NCBI RefSeq assembly: GCF_000423605.1
Contig: NZ_AUIH01000012.1
Coordinates: forward strand, 60,844 to 124,843
Direction of reading: 5' to 3'
Source: Saccharospirillum impatiens DSM 12546
GTDB lineage: Bacteria; Pseudomonadota; Gammaproteobacteria; Pseudomonadales; Natronospirillaceae
Length of the DNA stretch: 64,000 nt
Position numbers and translations under genes: made by a program. The stretch's first letter is position 1. Each line of letters opens with the position of its first letter. Shown here piece after piece: positions 1-9,350 of the stretch. The notes under the pieces were generated by a model, which ran no database searches, had not been told where the DNA came from, and worked only from the letters and a program-made list of their open reading frames with translations.

Positions 1-122
1 AACGAATCGCATCAGGTAACGGTTCGTAACACAGAGTGTAGGATTGGGTAACAACAAAAGGCGGATGCTGCGCCCGTGAGTCTGCCATGGCCACCAACCG
101 GCGCACGACTCGACGGAAATAC

Positions 123-171
123 GCCGCTGGCAAAAGACAGTCAGGAGACCGCTCTGCCTTTTGCCAGCGGC
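123..171. repeat. 14-bp perfect inverted repeat
   Basis: Arms at 123-136 and 158-171 are exact reverse complements, separated by 21 bases. The structure lies downstream of the PA3496-type gene on the minus strand and could end or protect its transcript. No T-run follows on either strand, so it is not a canonical intrinsic terminator. The rest of 1-213 shows no gene. Confidence 0.6.
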
Positions 172-213
172 TGTTTCAAGCCGAAATCCATCACCAGCGA
201 CAATCGTGGCTGC

Positions 214-405
214 TCAGAACAACTCCAGATCCAGGTCGTCGAGGTCAGTGCGCAGGCGCTGTTGCTCCATATGGTCTTCAATGGCACGACGAGCGGCCAG
301 TCGACGGTGATTATTGGACCGTTTGTTCTCGCTGGACTCCGTGGGCTTATGCAACTGATTGTCTTCAATATTGGCCAGTTCAAGATCGAACAGGTTGACC
401 GACAT
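214..405 (-). CDS. PA3496-family small putative envelope-integrity protein
   Basis: A 63-residue hydrophilic protein with no signal peptide or membrane segment. Its C-terminal half has an RR-x-IED block followed by E-x-x-RL-x-x-DL and an acidic tail, the pattern I associate with the short PA3496 family of Pseudomonas and relatives. The family is linked to envelope integrity only by annotation; the biochemical role is unknown. The ATG at 405 is well supported by AAGGAG eight bases upstream. A longer open frame on the same strand (141-383) is a frame shadow with unlikely composition. The 260 bp between this gene and the next should hold its promoter, but I see no strong match. Confidence 0.6.
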   Translation of the reverse strand: MSVNLFDLELANIEDNQLHKPTESSENKRSNNHRRLAARRAIEDHMEQQRLRTDLDDLDLELF

Positions 406-665
406 AAGTTGAACTCCTTAGGGCGACTGCCGTTTTCTTATTGTTGATCGTTTTGAAACCGGGTGTGGTTCGAAGGAGCATCCGTTCACAGAAGTGCCCG
501 CTGGCGCCGAACCGAGCGACATACTATTCGCTCTGTATGGCAATTCAGTGACGCCAGTCTAGGTCTTCATCGAACAGGGAACGACTCGCAACCGAGGCTT
601 GCCTATGCAGTTTATATGCCCAAATTGGTAAGGTACTTTAAGCCCAAAGCATGTCACGACGGATA

Positions 666-3395
666 TCAGTGCACTTGAATGGGTGACGCCGCCAGCTGCA
701 TTTGGTGGCGTTGCTTCACCAGCGCCAGGAGGGTATCGGCCGACAATGCCTGACTGACCAGGCCCCCCTGGGCTATATCGCAGCCCAGTTTTTTAAGCAT
801 CCGCAATTGCGCCGGCTGTTCAACCGGGCTGGCGACGACGGCCAGGTTCAAGCTGTGCGCCATCTCGATCACCGCCTTAAGGACTGGCTGCTGGCCTTTG
901 GCGACCGCCTCCCGCACCAGATTCTGCGCCAGGCTCAGAGCATCGACCGGCAAGTGCTTCAGATGACTCAGCGACGACTGACCCGCCCCAAAGTCACCCA
1001 ACACCAGTTTCACCCCGAGCCGTGACAGCCGGTCCAACACCCCGCGCACGTGGGTTACATCTGCCATCAACTGGCTTTCGGTCACCACCAGTTCGAGCGC
1101 GTCGCTGGCCAACCCCGTTTGGGCCAATACCGCGCTGACCTGGTCTACAAAGTCATCGTCGTCAAGCTGATTGCTGGCCAGGCGCAGCGACAGACGCACC
1201 GTTTCACATCCTTCTCGCTGCCAGCGCACTGCCTCAGTGCAACTCTGACAGAGATACCAGTACTGCAGCGACTGACCCAGCCCGACAGACTGAGCCATCG
1301 ACAACAGCACATCCGATTCCAGTCGACCGTAAACCGGGTGATGCCAGCTGACGCGGGCGTCGACGCCCTCCAACCGCCCACTTTCCAGGCGAGTGCGCGG
1401 CCAGAAATCAAGACGCAGCAATTGCCCGTCAAGCGCTTGTCTGAATTCCCGGGCCCAGGCGTCACCCAACTGCGGCAACCCTGGTGGATAAGCCGCATGG
1501 TAATTGATGCCATTGCCTCCAGCCGCGCTGGCCTGAATCATTGCCTGCTGCGACAGCGTCAGCAGGGTATCGATGTTATCGGACTGCACCCGACACACCC
1601 CGATGCTGGCGGTCACCGACACCACCTGATCGTCGATCAGCATCGGCCGGGCCACTTCCTGCAACAGCGCATTCAAGCATTCCTCCAGTGTCGTCCGGTC
1701 GCCTTCGTATTCAAGGAACAGTCCAAAGCGGTCGCCGCCGAGCCGCGCTACCCAGCGCAGCGGGTCGTTCTGGTTGGTCAGCCTGGCAGCGACATCGCGC
1801 AACAACTGATCACCGGTATCGGTTCCGACATGACGGTTCAGCGCGGCGAAGTCGTCCAGATTCAGAATGGCGATGGCATAGTGATCGGGTAACAAGGGTT
1901 CATGCTGGTGAAACCCGGACAGCAACTCCTGAAAAAAGCGCCGGTTGTAAACACCGGTCAGCGCGTCGTAGGCATCTTTGTCGGTTGGAATCAGGCCATT
2001 ATAGCGCTGCGACAAATCCTGGCAGATACCGAGAAAGTGGCTGATGCTGCGGTCTTTGCTGCGCACGGCGGTCAGCGTCAACAACACTTGAATGCGGCGC
2101 GAACCACTGACTCTGATCACCAAATCGCCATGCCAGCGGCCATTGTTCAACAGCGCCTTGGCTATGTGCTGCGACTGATGAGTCGGCATAACCGCAAACA
2201 GATCACGCCCCAGTAACTGGCTTTTCTGCATGCCCACGATCTGGCTGAACATTCGGTTCGCCGTTTTGAAACGCTGATCCCGCCCGAGCACAAACACCCC
2301 GTCCGAGCTGTTGTTAAACAGCGAGGCCGACAAACGCAATTCCTCACGCTGGCGCATATCGCTGCTGATGTCACGGCGTGTACCCACCATGCGCACAGCC
2401 TGACCCGTAGCGGAACGTTCAATCACCCGGCCACTGTCTTCCAGCCAGACTGGCTCGGCGTCATTGTCCGTCAACAAGCGATAGCGGGCATGGTAAAAAT
2501 CGCTGCGCCGGGTCAGGTGAGCCGACAGTGCGCGTTTGACCTGACAGCGGTCATCCGGATGCACCCGCGCAACCAGATTGACACCATCTTCAGCACTGGC
2601 CGTCTCACCGAAGAACCGATGCTGATCCGAATGGTAGACACGACGGGCCGTAATATCCCAGTCCCAAAAACCGATGCCACTGGCGGTCATTGCCAGGTTC
2701 ATTTGTTCTTCATGCTTGATCAGCGACTGATTGACCTGTTTGCGCAACGCAACCTCTTCCTGCAGGCGTTCATTACTCTGGTGTAACGCCCGGGTGCGCT
2801 CCCCGACAGTGGCTTCCAGAGTGTCGCGGTTGCGCGCCAGTAACGCATTCAGCCGCTTGTTGACCAAAGCGCGGCGAGTAGCGCGACGCGCCATCAAATG
2901 CCCCTGCCAGGCTCCCAGCAGCACCATGCTCATCAGTGGCAGGTGCACGTCGATCAGGGTTTCGGTCGGCAGTGGCGGGCCAACAAACATGGGCAGTACC
3001 ATCACCGGTGCCCAGGCAGCCAAAAACGCGCGCCAATGCGCATACAGCGCGATAGACGCCATTCCCACATAAGCAATTGAGAGCGTCAGGCACAGCCCGC
3101 CATAGTGAGCTTCATACCCCCAAACAGAAGACTGCAGCGCCGTCATAACCACCACGGCTGGCATAACCCTGAAACCTGTGACCTTCTCTTGCCAGAGCAG
3201 CCCAAAACGGGACAACGCCAGACCTGCCAGCGCCAACACAACAATCAATCCGCCCACCAGCAGCATATCCGGCCGACTGGGGTGCACGGCTGTGCACACC
3301 AGTCCCATGGCCAGTGAAGACACCCACAGCAAATTACTGTGGCGCAATACCTGGCGCTGGCGCTCCTGACGAAAAGAATGGCTGACCGACTGCAT
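666..3395 (-). CDS. Membrane PAS-GGDEF-EAL protein with degenerate catalytic motifs
   Basis: About 909 residues. An N-terminal block of about six hydrophobic segments (roughly residues 20-165) is followed by a coiled-coil linker, two PAS domains (about 230-345 and 350-465), a GGDEF-like domain (about 475-640) and an EAL-like domain (about 650-900). The GGDEF signature reads GGDRF. The EAL motif reads EGV, the usual DDFGTG reads GDFGAG, and the downstream KID segment is replaced by SLA. Both enzymatic activities are therefore probably lost, leaving a c-di-GMP- or protein-binding signalling protein (inference). ATG 3395 was chosen over TTG 3401, because a GGGA lies six bases before the ATG and nearly abuts the TTG. 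The gene is divergent from uvrD. Confidence 0.85.
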   Translation of the reverse strand: MQSVSHSFRQERQRQVLRHSNLLWVSSLAMGLVCTAVHPSRPDMLLVGGLIVVLALAGLALSRFGLLWQEKVTGFRVMPAVVVMTALQSSVWGYEAHYGGLCLTLSIAYVGMASIALYAHWRAFLAAWAPVMVLPMFVGPPLPTETLIDVHLPLMSMVLLGAWQGHLMARRATRRALVNKRLNALLARNRDTLEATVGERTRALHQSNERLQEEVALRKQVNQSLIKHEEQMNLAMTASGIGFWDWDITARRVYHSDQHRFFGETASAEDGVNLVARVHPDDRCQVKRALSAHLTRRSDFYHARYRLLTDNDAEPVWLEDSGRVIERSATGQAVRMVGTRRDISSDMRQREELRLSASLFNNSSDGVFVLGRDQRFKTANRMFSQIVGMQKSQLLGRDLFAVMPTHQSQHIAKALLNNGRWHGDLVIRVSGSRRIQVLLTLTAVRSKDRSISHFLGICQDLSQRYNGLIPTDKDAYDALTGVYNRRFFQELLSGFHQHEPLLPDHYAIAILNLDDFAALNRHVGTDTGDQLLRDVAARLTNQNDPLRWVARLGGDRFGLFLEYEGDRTTLEECLNALLQEVARPMLIDDQVVSVTASIGVCRVQSDNIDTLLTLSQQAMIQASAAGGNGINYHAAYPPGLPQLGDAWAREFRQALDGQLLRLDFWPRTRLESGRLEGVDARVSWHHPVYGRLESDVLLSMAQSVGLGQSLQYWYLCQSCTEAVRWQREGCETVRLSLRLASNQLDDDDFVDQVSAVLAQTGLASDALELVVTESQLMADVTHVRGVLDRLSRLGVKLVLGDFGAGQSSLSHLKHLPVDALSLAQNLVREAVAKGQQPVLKAVIEMAHSLNLAVVASPVEQPAQLRMLKKLGCDIAQGGLVSQALSADTLLALVKQRHQMQLAASPIQVH

Positions 3396-3566
3396 GTTCA
3401 ATCCCGACTGGTTTGGGGGGAGTATAGACCAGTCACTACTGGCCGCAGGGCGAATCGACGCAAAGCAACCAGCCTAAGACTAAAGGGCTACAGGCACAGT
3501 GCCCATCCACAAAGCGGCATGCCTTCTGGTACACTACCCCTGTTTTTTTGTACAGTGACCTTGCCG

Positions 3567-5732
3567 ATGAGCCTGAATGCCCTGCTAGACCAACTCAACC
3601 CCGAACAACGCCAGGCCGTAGAGAGCGATGCCCAGCACTTGCTGGTACTGGCCGGCGCCGGCAGCGGCAAGACCCGGGTGCTGACCCACCGTATTGGCTG
3701 GCTGATCGCGGCAGGCCTCGCATCGCCCTACAGCGTGCTGGCCGTCACCTTTACCAACAAGGCGGCCCGGGAGATGCGGGGCCGGGTCGAAGAGTTGCTG
3801 GAAACCCCGTCGAATACCCTCTGGATCGGCACGTTTCACGGCCTCGCGCACCGCCTGCTCAAACACCATAACAAGCTCGCCAACCTGCCCGACAATTTTC
3901 AGGTCATGGACAGCGACGATCAGTTGCGGCTGGTCAAACGGCTACTGGTCGATCTTGGCATTACCGATGAGCGCGTCCAGCCCAAGCAGGTGCAGTGGTT
4001 CATCAACGGCCAGAAAGACGAAGGCCGCCGCGCCGAATTCGTGCAGTCACATGGCGACTGGTACCAGGAAACGCTGAAAAACATCTATCTGCGTTACGAA
4101 GAAATCTGCCAGCGCAGCGGCCTGGTCGACTTCGGCGAACTGCTGTTGCGCGCGCATGAGCTCTGGCTCCACAACCCGGAGTTGCTGGCGAATTACCAAC
4201 AGCGTTTTACCCACCTGCTGGTCGACGAATTTCAGGACATCAACACCATTCAATACGCCTGGCTACGAGTGTTGGCCGGCGACAAACTCAGCCTGACCAT
4301 CGTCGGTGACGACGACCAGTCGATTTACGGCTGGCGGGGTGCTAAGGTCGAAACCATTCAGACCTTCAATCAGGATTTTCCGGGCACTCACATGGTTCGC
4401 CTGGAGCAAAACTACCGATCCACCGCGACCATTCTCGATGCCGCCAACGCTGTCATTGCCAACAACCCGGCCCGGCTCGGCAAAAGCCTGTGGACCGAAG
4501 GTGACCGCGGCGATCCGATTCGCCTGTACGCCGCCTTCAATGAGCAGGACGAAGCACGTTACGTCGCCGATGAAATCAACCGGCTGATCGAGAACGGCAC
4601 CAATGCCAACACCATCGCCATGCTGTACCGCTCCAACGCCCAGAGCCGGGTACTGGAAGAAGCGCTGATTCACAGTCAGATTCCCTATCGCATCTACGGC
4701 GGCCAGCGCTTTTACGAGCGGCTGGAAGTCAGAAACGCCGTCGCCTATTTGCGCCTGGTACTGAACCGGCAAGACGATGCGGCGATCGAACGCATCATCA
4801 ATGTACCGACGCGCGGCATTGGCAATAAAACCATCGAAACCCTGCGCGTGATCGCACGGGACCAGGGGTATTCTCTGTGGGAAGCCTGTTTATCGGCCCT
4901 GGAAAATTCGGTGCTGCCCAAGCGCGCTGCCAACGCCCTCGAAGACTTCATGCTGCTGATCGCCGACCTGGAAAAAATCGTCACCGATCAGGAAGAGCTC
5001 GGCGACATGGTCAAGGAAGTAACCGCCGCCTCCGGCCTGATTGAGCATCACGAAAAAGAGAAAGGCGAAAAAGGCCGGGCCCGTGTCGAAAACCTGCAGG
5101 AACTGGTCTCTGGCGCACAAAGCTTTGCCGGCAACGACGAAGCCGACACACCGGTTGCCTTGCTGGCTCAATTTCTGGGGGAAGCCTCACTCGACGCCGG
5201 CGACAGCCAGGCAGACGAGTTCGCAGACAGCGTGAACTTAATGACGCTGCACAGCGCCAAAGGTCTGGAGTTCGACCATGTGTTTCTGGTTGGCCTGGAA
5301 GAAGGCCTGTTTCCGCACAAAATGTCGATGGACGATGCCTCGGGCCTCCAGGAAGAGCGGCGACTGGCCTATGTCGGCATTACCCGCGCCCGCCAGATCC
5401 TGACCCTCACCTACGCCGAAAGCCGCCGGCTCTATGGCTCGGAAACCTTCAATTCCCTTTCGCGCTTCGTACGCGAAATTCCCCAGGAATTACTGACCGA
5501 AGTGCGGCTGCGCTCAACCGTCAGCCGCCCGGTCAATTTCGGACTGCAACAAGACATGGCGATGGACCATGCCGGTTTCAGCCTGGGCCAGCGCGTACTG
5601 CACCCCATGTTCGGTGAAGGCACTCTGATCAACGCCGAAGGCAGCGGCGCCCACGCCCGGGTGCAAGTCTCGTTCGACGACGGCAGCGAACGCTGGCTGA
5701 TGATGCAATACGCCAAACTCGAAGCGGTTTGA
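3567..5732 (+). CDS. uvrD: DNA helicase II (UvrD)
   Basis: 721 residues, almost the same length as E. coli UvrD. Superfamily 1A helicase motifs are in order: Walker A GAGSGKT near residue 30, motif II with DEFQD near 220, motif III DDDQSIYGWRGA near 250, motif V around TLHSAKGLEFD, and motif VI with YVGITRA. The C-terminal 45 residues match the Tudor-like RNA-polymerase-binding domain of UvrD and PcrD-type helicases, which argues against Rep. The protein unwinds DNA 3' to 5' in nucleotide excision and mismatch repair. The frame is open upstream to 3339, but conserved sequence starts at ATG 3567. The next gene starts one base after the stop, suggesting co-translation. Confidence 0.97.
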   Translation: MSLNALLDQLNPEQRQAVESDAQHLLVLAGAGSGKTRVLTHRIGWLIAAGLASPYSVLAVTFTNKAAREMRGRVEELLETPSNTLWIGTFHGLAHRLLKHHNKLANLPDNFQVMDSDDQLRLVKRLLVDLGITDERVQPKQVQWFINGQKDEGRRAEFVQSHGDWYQETLKNIYLRYEEICQRSGLVDFGELLLRAHELWLHNPELLANYQQRFTHLLVDEFQDINTIQYAWLRVLAGDKLSLTIVGDDDQSIYGWRGAKVETIQTFNQDFPGTHMVRLEQNYRSTATILDAANAVIANNPARLGKSLWTEGDRGDPIRLYAAFNEQDEARYVADEINRLIENGTNANTIAMLYRSNAQSRVLEEALIHSQIPYRIYGGQRFYERLEVRNAVAYLRLVLNRQDDAAIERIINVPTRGIGNKTIETLRVIARDQGYSLWEACLSALENSVLPKRAANALEDFMLLIADLEKIVTDQEELGDMVKEVTAASGLIEHHEKEKGEKGRARVENLQELVSGAQSFAGNDEADTPVALLAQFLGEASLDAGDSQADEFADSVNLMTLHSAKGLEFDHVFLVGLEEGLFPHKMSMDDASGLQEERRLAYVGITRARQILTLTYAESRRLYGSETFNSLSRFVREIPQELLTEVRLRSTVSRPVNFGLQQDMAMDHAGFSLGQRVLHPMFGEGTLINAEGSGAHARVQVSFDDGSERWLMMQYAKLEAV

Positions 5733-5733
5733 C

Positions 5734-6249
5734 GTGGCCGGCAGCACCATCAACAGTTTTGCGCCGGTGGAACCCGGCCAGGCCCGGGTACTGATCATCG
5801 GGTCGATGCCGGGCAAGGCGTCGCTGAACGCGCACCAGTATTACGCCCACCCGCGCAATGCCTTCTGGCCTATTCTCGGATACTGGCTTGGGTTCGATGC
5901 AGCGCTGCCTTACGAGGAACGACTGAACCAGTTGACCCAACGTCATATCGGTTTATGGGATGCGCTCTACCAGTGCGAACGCCCTTCAAGCCTTGATGCC
6001 GACATCGTAAAAACCAGTATCGTACCGAATGACTTTGCCGGTTGGTTTGCGCGACACCCGCAAACACAGGCGGTACTGTGCAATGGCGCGGCGGCATTCG
6101 ATAACTATAGCAAGAAAGTTCTGCCAACACTGAGTACCGCCGACCAGGCCCTGCCTCTGCACAGGTTACCCTCAACCAGCCCGGCACACGCCAGCCTCAA
6201 CTTCGAAGAAAAGAAAGATCAGTGGCGGATACTACTCGACTATTTGTAA
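5734..6249 (+). CDS. DNA-deoxyinosine glycosylase (UDG superfamily family 6, HDG)
   Basis: 171 residues. The N-terminal motif GSMPG-x-x-SL followed by QYYAHPRNAFW is diagnostic of hypoxanthine-DNA glycosylases, which remove deaminated adenine (deoxyinosine) from DNA. A C-terminal LPSTSPAHA segment fits the second active-site motif of the uracil-glycosylase superfamily. The start is GTG at 5734, one base after the uvrD stop, and I see no independent ribosome-binding site except within the uvrD end. Translation coupled to the helicase is likely. The pairing joins base excision to a repair helicase in one transcript (inference). Confidence 0.85.
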   Translation: MAGSTINSFAPVEPGQARVLIIGSMPGKASLNAHQYYAHPRNAFWPILGYWLGFDAALPYEERLNQLTQRHIGLWDALYQCERPSSLDADIVKTSIVPNDFAGWFARHPQTQAVLCNGAAAFDNYSKKVLPTLSTADQALPLHRLPSTSPAHASLNFEEKKDQWRILLDYL

Positions 6250-6280
6250 GTCACGAATCAGAATTGGCGTCCAATTGAGT

Positions 6281-6404
6281 GTCAGGCGCCGGGTGTGCCT
6301 ATCTGGGGTAGTCCGCAACATGGATGTTGCGGTCTAGGCCCCATGGATGGGTTAACGCCGATCGAGATGTCGCACCACCCAGATAAGCACATCCGGTGTC
6401 TGAC
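6281..6404. repeat. Large imperfect hairpin enclosing two GGATG palindromes
   Basis: Arms 6281-6307 and 6378-6404 match as inverted repeats at 23 of 27 positions. Three of the four differences become G-U pairs in a plus-strand transcript. Inside are two short palindromes with the loop TGGA: 6315-6330 (six-bp arms) and 6340-6351 (four-bp arms). The element sits between the convergent glycosylase gene and ppk1 and could act as a terminator or RNA-stability element for either. A similar double palindrome recurs at 19237-19281. Confidence 0.65.
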
Positions 6405-6439
6405 ACGGACTCCTGGCACCCAAGAAACATTGGCCGAGC

Positions 6440-8521
6440 TCATGGCGCCAAACTACCCGAACCGATGGCTTCTTCGAGTAGCATCATCTGCGCCGACAAG
6501 GGGTCGTGACCGTTCGGTTTTTGCTGGCGATAGCGACCATCGGCTTCAAGCTCCCAGGCTTGCAGATTGTCGGTCATGTACAACTCCAGATCCTTGATGA
6601 CCTTGTCGCGCAGTTTTTTGGTCACCAGCGGGAAACCGGTTTCGACGCGGTGAAACATGTTGCGACTCATCCAATCGGCACTGGCGAGAATGACTTCAGG
6701 GTCATTGTCGTTGTGGAAGCAGAACGCCCGGGTGTGCTCCAGAAAACGACCGACGATGGAACGCACCCGAATGTTCTCCGAGACACCTTTGATGCCGGGC
6801 CGGATCTGACAAATACCGCGAATAATCAGGTCCACCTGAACACCCGCCTGACTGGCCTCATACAGCTTGCGCACCAACTGCTCTTCGTACAGGGAATTCA
6901 TCTTCAGCAATACCCGGGCCGGCTTGCCGGCTTTTGCCAAGTCGATTTCACGTTCAATCTTACGCATCAGGTTCTTATGCAAGGTAAAGGGCGACTGAAA
7001 CAAACACTCGAGCTTACTGACTTTGCCCAGGCTGGTCAGTTGCAGAAACACCCGATAGACATCATCACCGATCTGTTTGTTGCAGGTCATCAATCCATAG
7101 TCGGTATAAATTTGCGCGGTTTTCGGGTGATAGTTGCCGGTTCCCAAATGCACATAATGGCGTAACTTTTCACCTTCGCGCCGGGCAATCAGCAGCATTT
7201 TAGCATGCGTTTTATACCCGACGATGCCGTATACAACGTGAATACCGTATTCCTGTAACCGCTCGGCCAATGCCACATTGGCCTCTTCGTCGAACCGGGC
7301 CAACAGTTCAATAATGACCGTCACTTCCTTACCCGCTTTGGCCGCCGACACCAGCGCTTCCACGATGATCGAGTTCACCCCGGTGCGATAGAGGGTTTGC
7401 TTGATGGTCAGAACTTGAGGGTCTTTCGCTGCCTGGCGAATCAGATCCACCACCGGCATGAACGAATCGAACGGGTGGTGCAACAGAATATCGCCTTTGC
7501 GAATGGCATCGAAAATGGTGTCTTTACGCTTAAGAACCTTGGGTACCCGGGCATCAAAGGGGGTGTACATCAGGTCAGGCCGATTGACCTGGTCGATCAG
7601 CGTTGCCAGGCGATTCAGGTTAACGGGCCCATCCGCCCGGTACAGGTCAACCTCGCTGATCTCAAACTGCTTGAACAGAAACTGCACCAGTTCATCGGGG
7701 CAATTAGCGGCCACTTCCAGCCTGACCTCATCACCGTATTGGCGGTACACCAGCTCGCCTTCAATGGCGCGACGCAGATCGCCGGTTTCTTCTTCATCGA
7801 CAAATAAATCCGAATTGCGCGTCACCCGGAACTGGTAACAACCGATCACGGTCATGCCGAAAAAGATTTCGTCCATGAAATAGTGAATGATTGACGACAT
7901 GAACACGTAATCGTTCGAGCCTGACTGGGTTTGCTCCGGTGGCAATTTGATCATATCGGGTAGGGCGCGCGGGCATTGCACGATGGCCTGTCCGCTGTTT
8001 CGGCCAAAAGCGTCTTTGCCATCGAGTTTGACGATAAAGTTAAGGCTCTTATTCAGAATGCGCGGAAACGGATGCGCAGGGTCCAGCCCGATCGGGCTCA
8101 GCAAGGGCAGCACTTCATGCTCAAAGTAGTACTGCAACCATTGGGTCTGCATGTCGCTCCAGTCTTCACGCCGAATCACCCGAATATCGTGCTCCGCGAG
8201 CAAGGGCAACAGGGTTGCATTCAGTGTTTCATATTGGCGCTGCACGAGGTCATGGGCTCGGCTCGCAATCTGGTCAAGCTGGGTTCGCGGAGATATGCCC
8301 TCTGGCCCCGTAACCATGGAGCCGGCCTCAAAACGCTCTTTTAAACCGCCCACACGAATTTCAAAAAACTCATCCAGATTGGTGCTGGATATACAGAGAA
8401 ACCGAAGCCGTTCCAGCGGCGGAATCTGGTCGTCCAGAGCCTGTGACAGTACCCGGTCGTGAAATTCCAGCAATGACAGCTCGCGATTGATGAAATGCTC
8501 GTGCGTAATTGGTTCAGCCAT
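6440..8521 (-). CDS. ppk1: Polyphosphate kinase 1
   Basis: 693 residues, the normal length for PPK1, which reversibly moves the gamma phosphate of ATP onto inorganic polyphosphate. The N-terminal segment with INRELSLLEF and STNLDEFFEIR is typical. The phospholipase-D-like catalytic half contains the motif YKTHAKM, whose His439 corresponds to the autophosphorylated histidine of E. coli PPK1. The ATG at 8521 is preceded by AGAGGTG, a good ribosome-binding site. The gene stands alone; no ppx exopolyphosphatase is adjacent. Polyphosphate supports stress and stationary-phase survival in related bacteria. Confidence 0.96.
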   Translation of the reverse strand: MAEPITHEHFINRELSLLEFHDRVLSQALDDQIPPLERLRFLCISSTNLDEFFEIRVGGLKERFEAGSMVTGPEGISPRTQLDQIASRAHDLVQRQYETLNATLLPLLAEHDIRVIRREDWSDMQTQWLQYYFEHEVLPLLSPIGLDPAHPFPRILNKSLNFIVKLDGKDAFGRNSGQAIVQCPRALPDMIKLPPEQTQSGSNDYVFMSSIIHYFMDEIFFGMTVIGCYQFRVTRNSDLFVDEEETGDLRRAIEGELVYRQYGDEVRLEVAANCPDELVQFLFKQFEISEVDLYRADGPVNLNRLATLIDQVNRPDLMYTPFDARVPKVLKRKDTIFDAIRKGDILLHHPFDSFMPVVDLIRQAAKDPQVLTIKQTLYRTGVNSIIVEALVSAAKAGKEVTVIIELLARFDEEANVALAERLQEYGIHVVYGIVGYKTHAKMLLIARREGEKLRHYVHLGTGNYHPKTAQIYTDYGLMTCNKQIGDDVYRVFLQLTSLGKVSKLECLFQSPFTLHKNLMRKIEREIDLAKAGKPARVLLKMNSLYEEQLVRKLYEASQAGVQVDLIIRGICQIRPGIKGVSENIRVRSIVGRFLEHTRAFCFHNDNDPEVILASADWMSRNMFHRVETGFPLVTKKLRDKVIKDLELYMTDNLQAWELEADGRYRQQKPNGHDPLSAQMMLLEEAIGSGSLAP

Positions 8522-8640
8522 GACCCACCTCTGATTCAGACGCGATCAGTGTATGACAAAACTGTTGCAGAGGTGTGACAGACATCAGGATTTACGCTTT
8601 CCCTTCGGCCAGGGCGGTTGGCTGAACGTTCAGGCAACGG

Positions 8641-8892
8641 CTATTCCGTAGGAAGATAAACACCATTGGCGACGTTATTCAGGTGGATCTGGACTTTCTG
8701 GCGCTCCTTTAGAGCTTCCAGCCCCTGGTTAAATGCCCGGTTCAGTGCCTCGCCTCTGGGGCTGCGGGTGAAAATCAGGCGATAGGGCCAGGTTTCAATG
8801 GGTGTGGGATCGTAGCTGATGTCGTCTAGCCGGTCGGGGAAGTATTGCAGAATGTGCAAGCCCAGCATCGTGGGCTGTGCCAATCGGTTCAT
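8641..8892 (-). pseudogene. C-terminal remnant of a family 3 solute-binding protein
   Basis: 83 residues resembling only the last third of an extracellular amino-acid-type (SBP_bac_3) binding protein: an IFTRSPRGEAL segment followed by AFNQGLEALK. There is no signal peptide and no ligand-binding N-terminal lobe, so it cannot form a complete binding protein. Its ATG overlaps the stop of the upstream GNAT gene (ATGA, four bases), so ribosomes could re-enter here. It may be a decayed gene, or a small protein retained by coupling. The family assignment rests on pattern recognition only. Confidence 0.5.
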
Positions 8893-9350
8893 TTATGGGG
8901 CGAGTCCAATTCCAGAACCTCATCGCCGTTGCCCAGTGTTTGGCCACTGGGTACCCAGCCCAACCGCCGGTAGAAACCATGCGCTTTTACCGTGGCATTG
9001 CTGTCCGCGGACAACCATATCGGATGGGTGCCGCCCTGCTGTATTGCATCAACAACGTTACCCAGCAACTGCTTACCAATGCCCTGGCCTTCAAATTCCG
9101 GCAAAACCGCCAGAACCAGTACTTCGCCAGTGGGTAGGTGACCCGTACAAAAACCGACGACGTTCGGACCACTCAAACACACCCAACTGCACAGCTGACC
9201 GGTTTCCAGACCCTCAACCGTACTGGCATGAGTGACCCCCATCTCAGCCAGCCGGGCTGTGGAAATGGGGTTTTCTCTTGTCTTGCTGCGAACATCAAAC
9301 AGCGCCGTCACGTCACCATTTTCCGTTTTTCTGAAGTGCAATGTCGTCAT
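8889..9350 (-). CDS. GNAT-family N-acetyltransferase
   Basis: 153 residues. The acetyl-CoA-binding motif A appears as VLPEFEGQGIGKQLL (Q/R-x-x-G-x-G/A type), followed by the later motif with HGFYRRLGW. The N-terminal segment around MGVT resembles uncharacterised GNATs of this size; the substrate is unknown. The frame is open to 9455, but those extra 35 residues are non-typical and the conserved fold begins at the ATG at 9350. A fragment of a solute-binding protein overlaps its stop by four bases. Confidence 0.8.
   Translation of the reverse strand: MTTLHFRKTENGDVTALFDVRSKTRENPISTARLAEMGVTHASTVEGLETGQLCSWVCLSGPNVVGFCTGHLPTGEVLVLAVLPEFEGQGIGKQLLGNVVDAIQQGGTHPIWLSADSNATVKAHGFYRRLGWVPSGQTLGNGDEVLELDSPHK

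Noticed and set aside
1050..1892. 280-residue open frame on the plus strand
   Set aside because: Fully antisense to the conserved PAS-GGDEF-EAL gene, with Gln/His/Arg-rich composition typical of shadow frames in GC-rich DNA.
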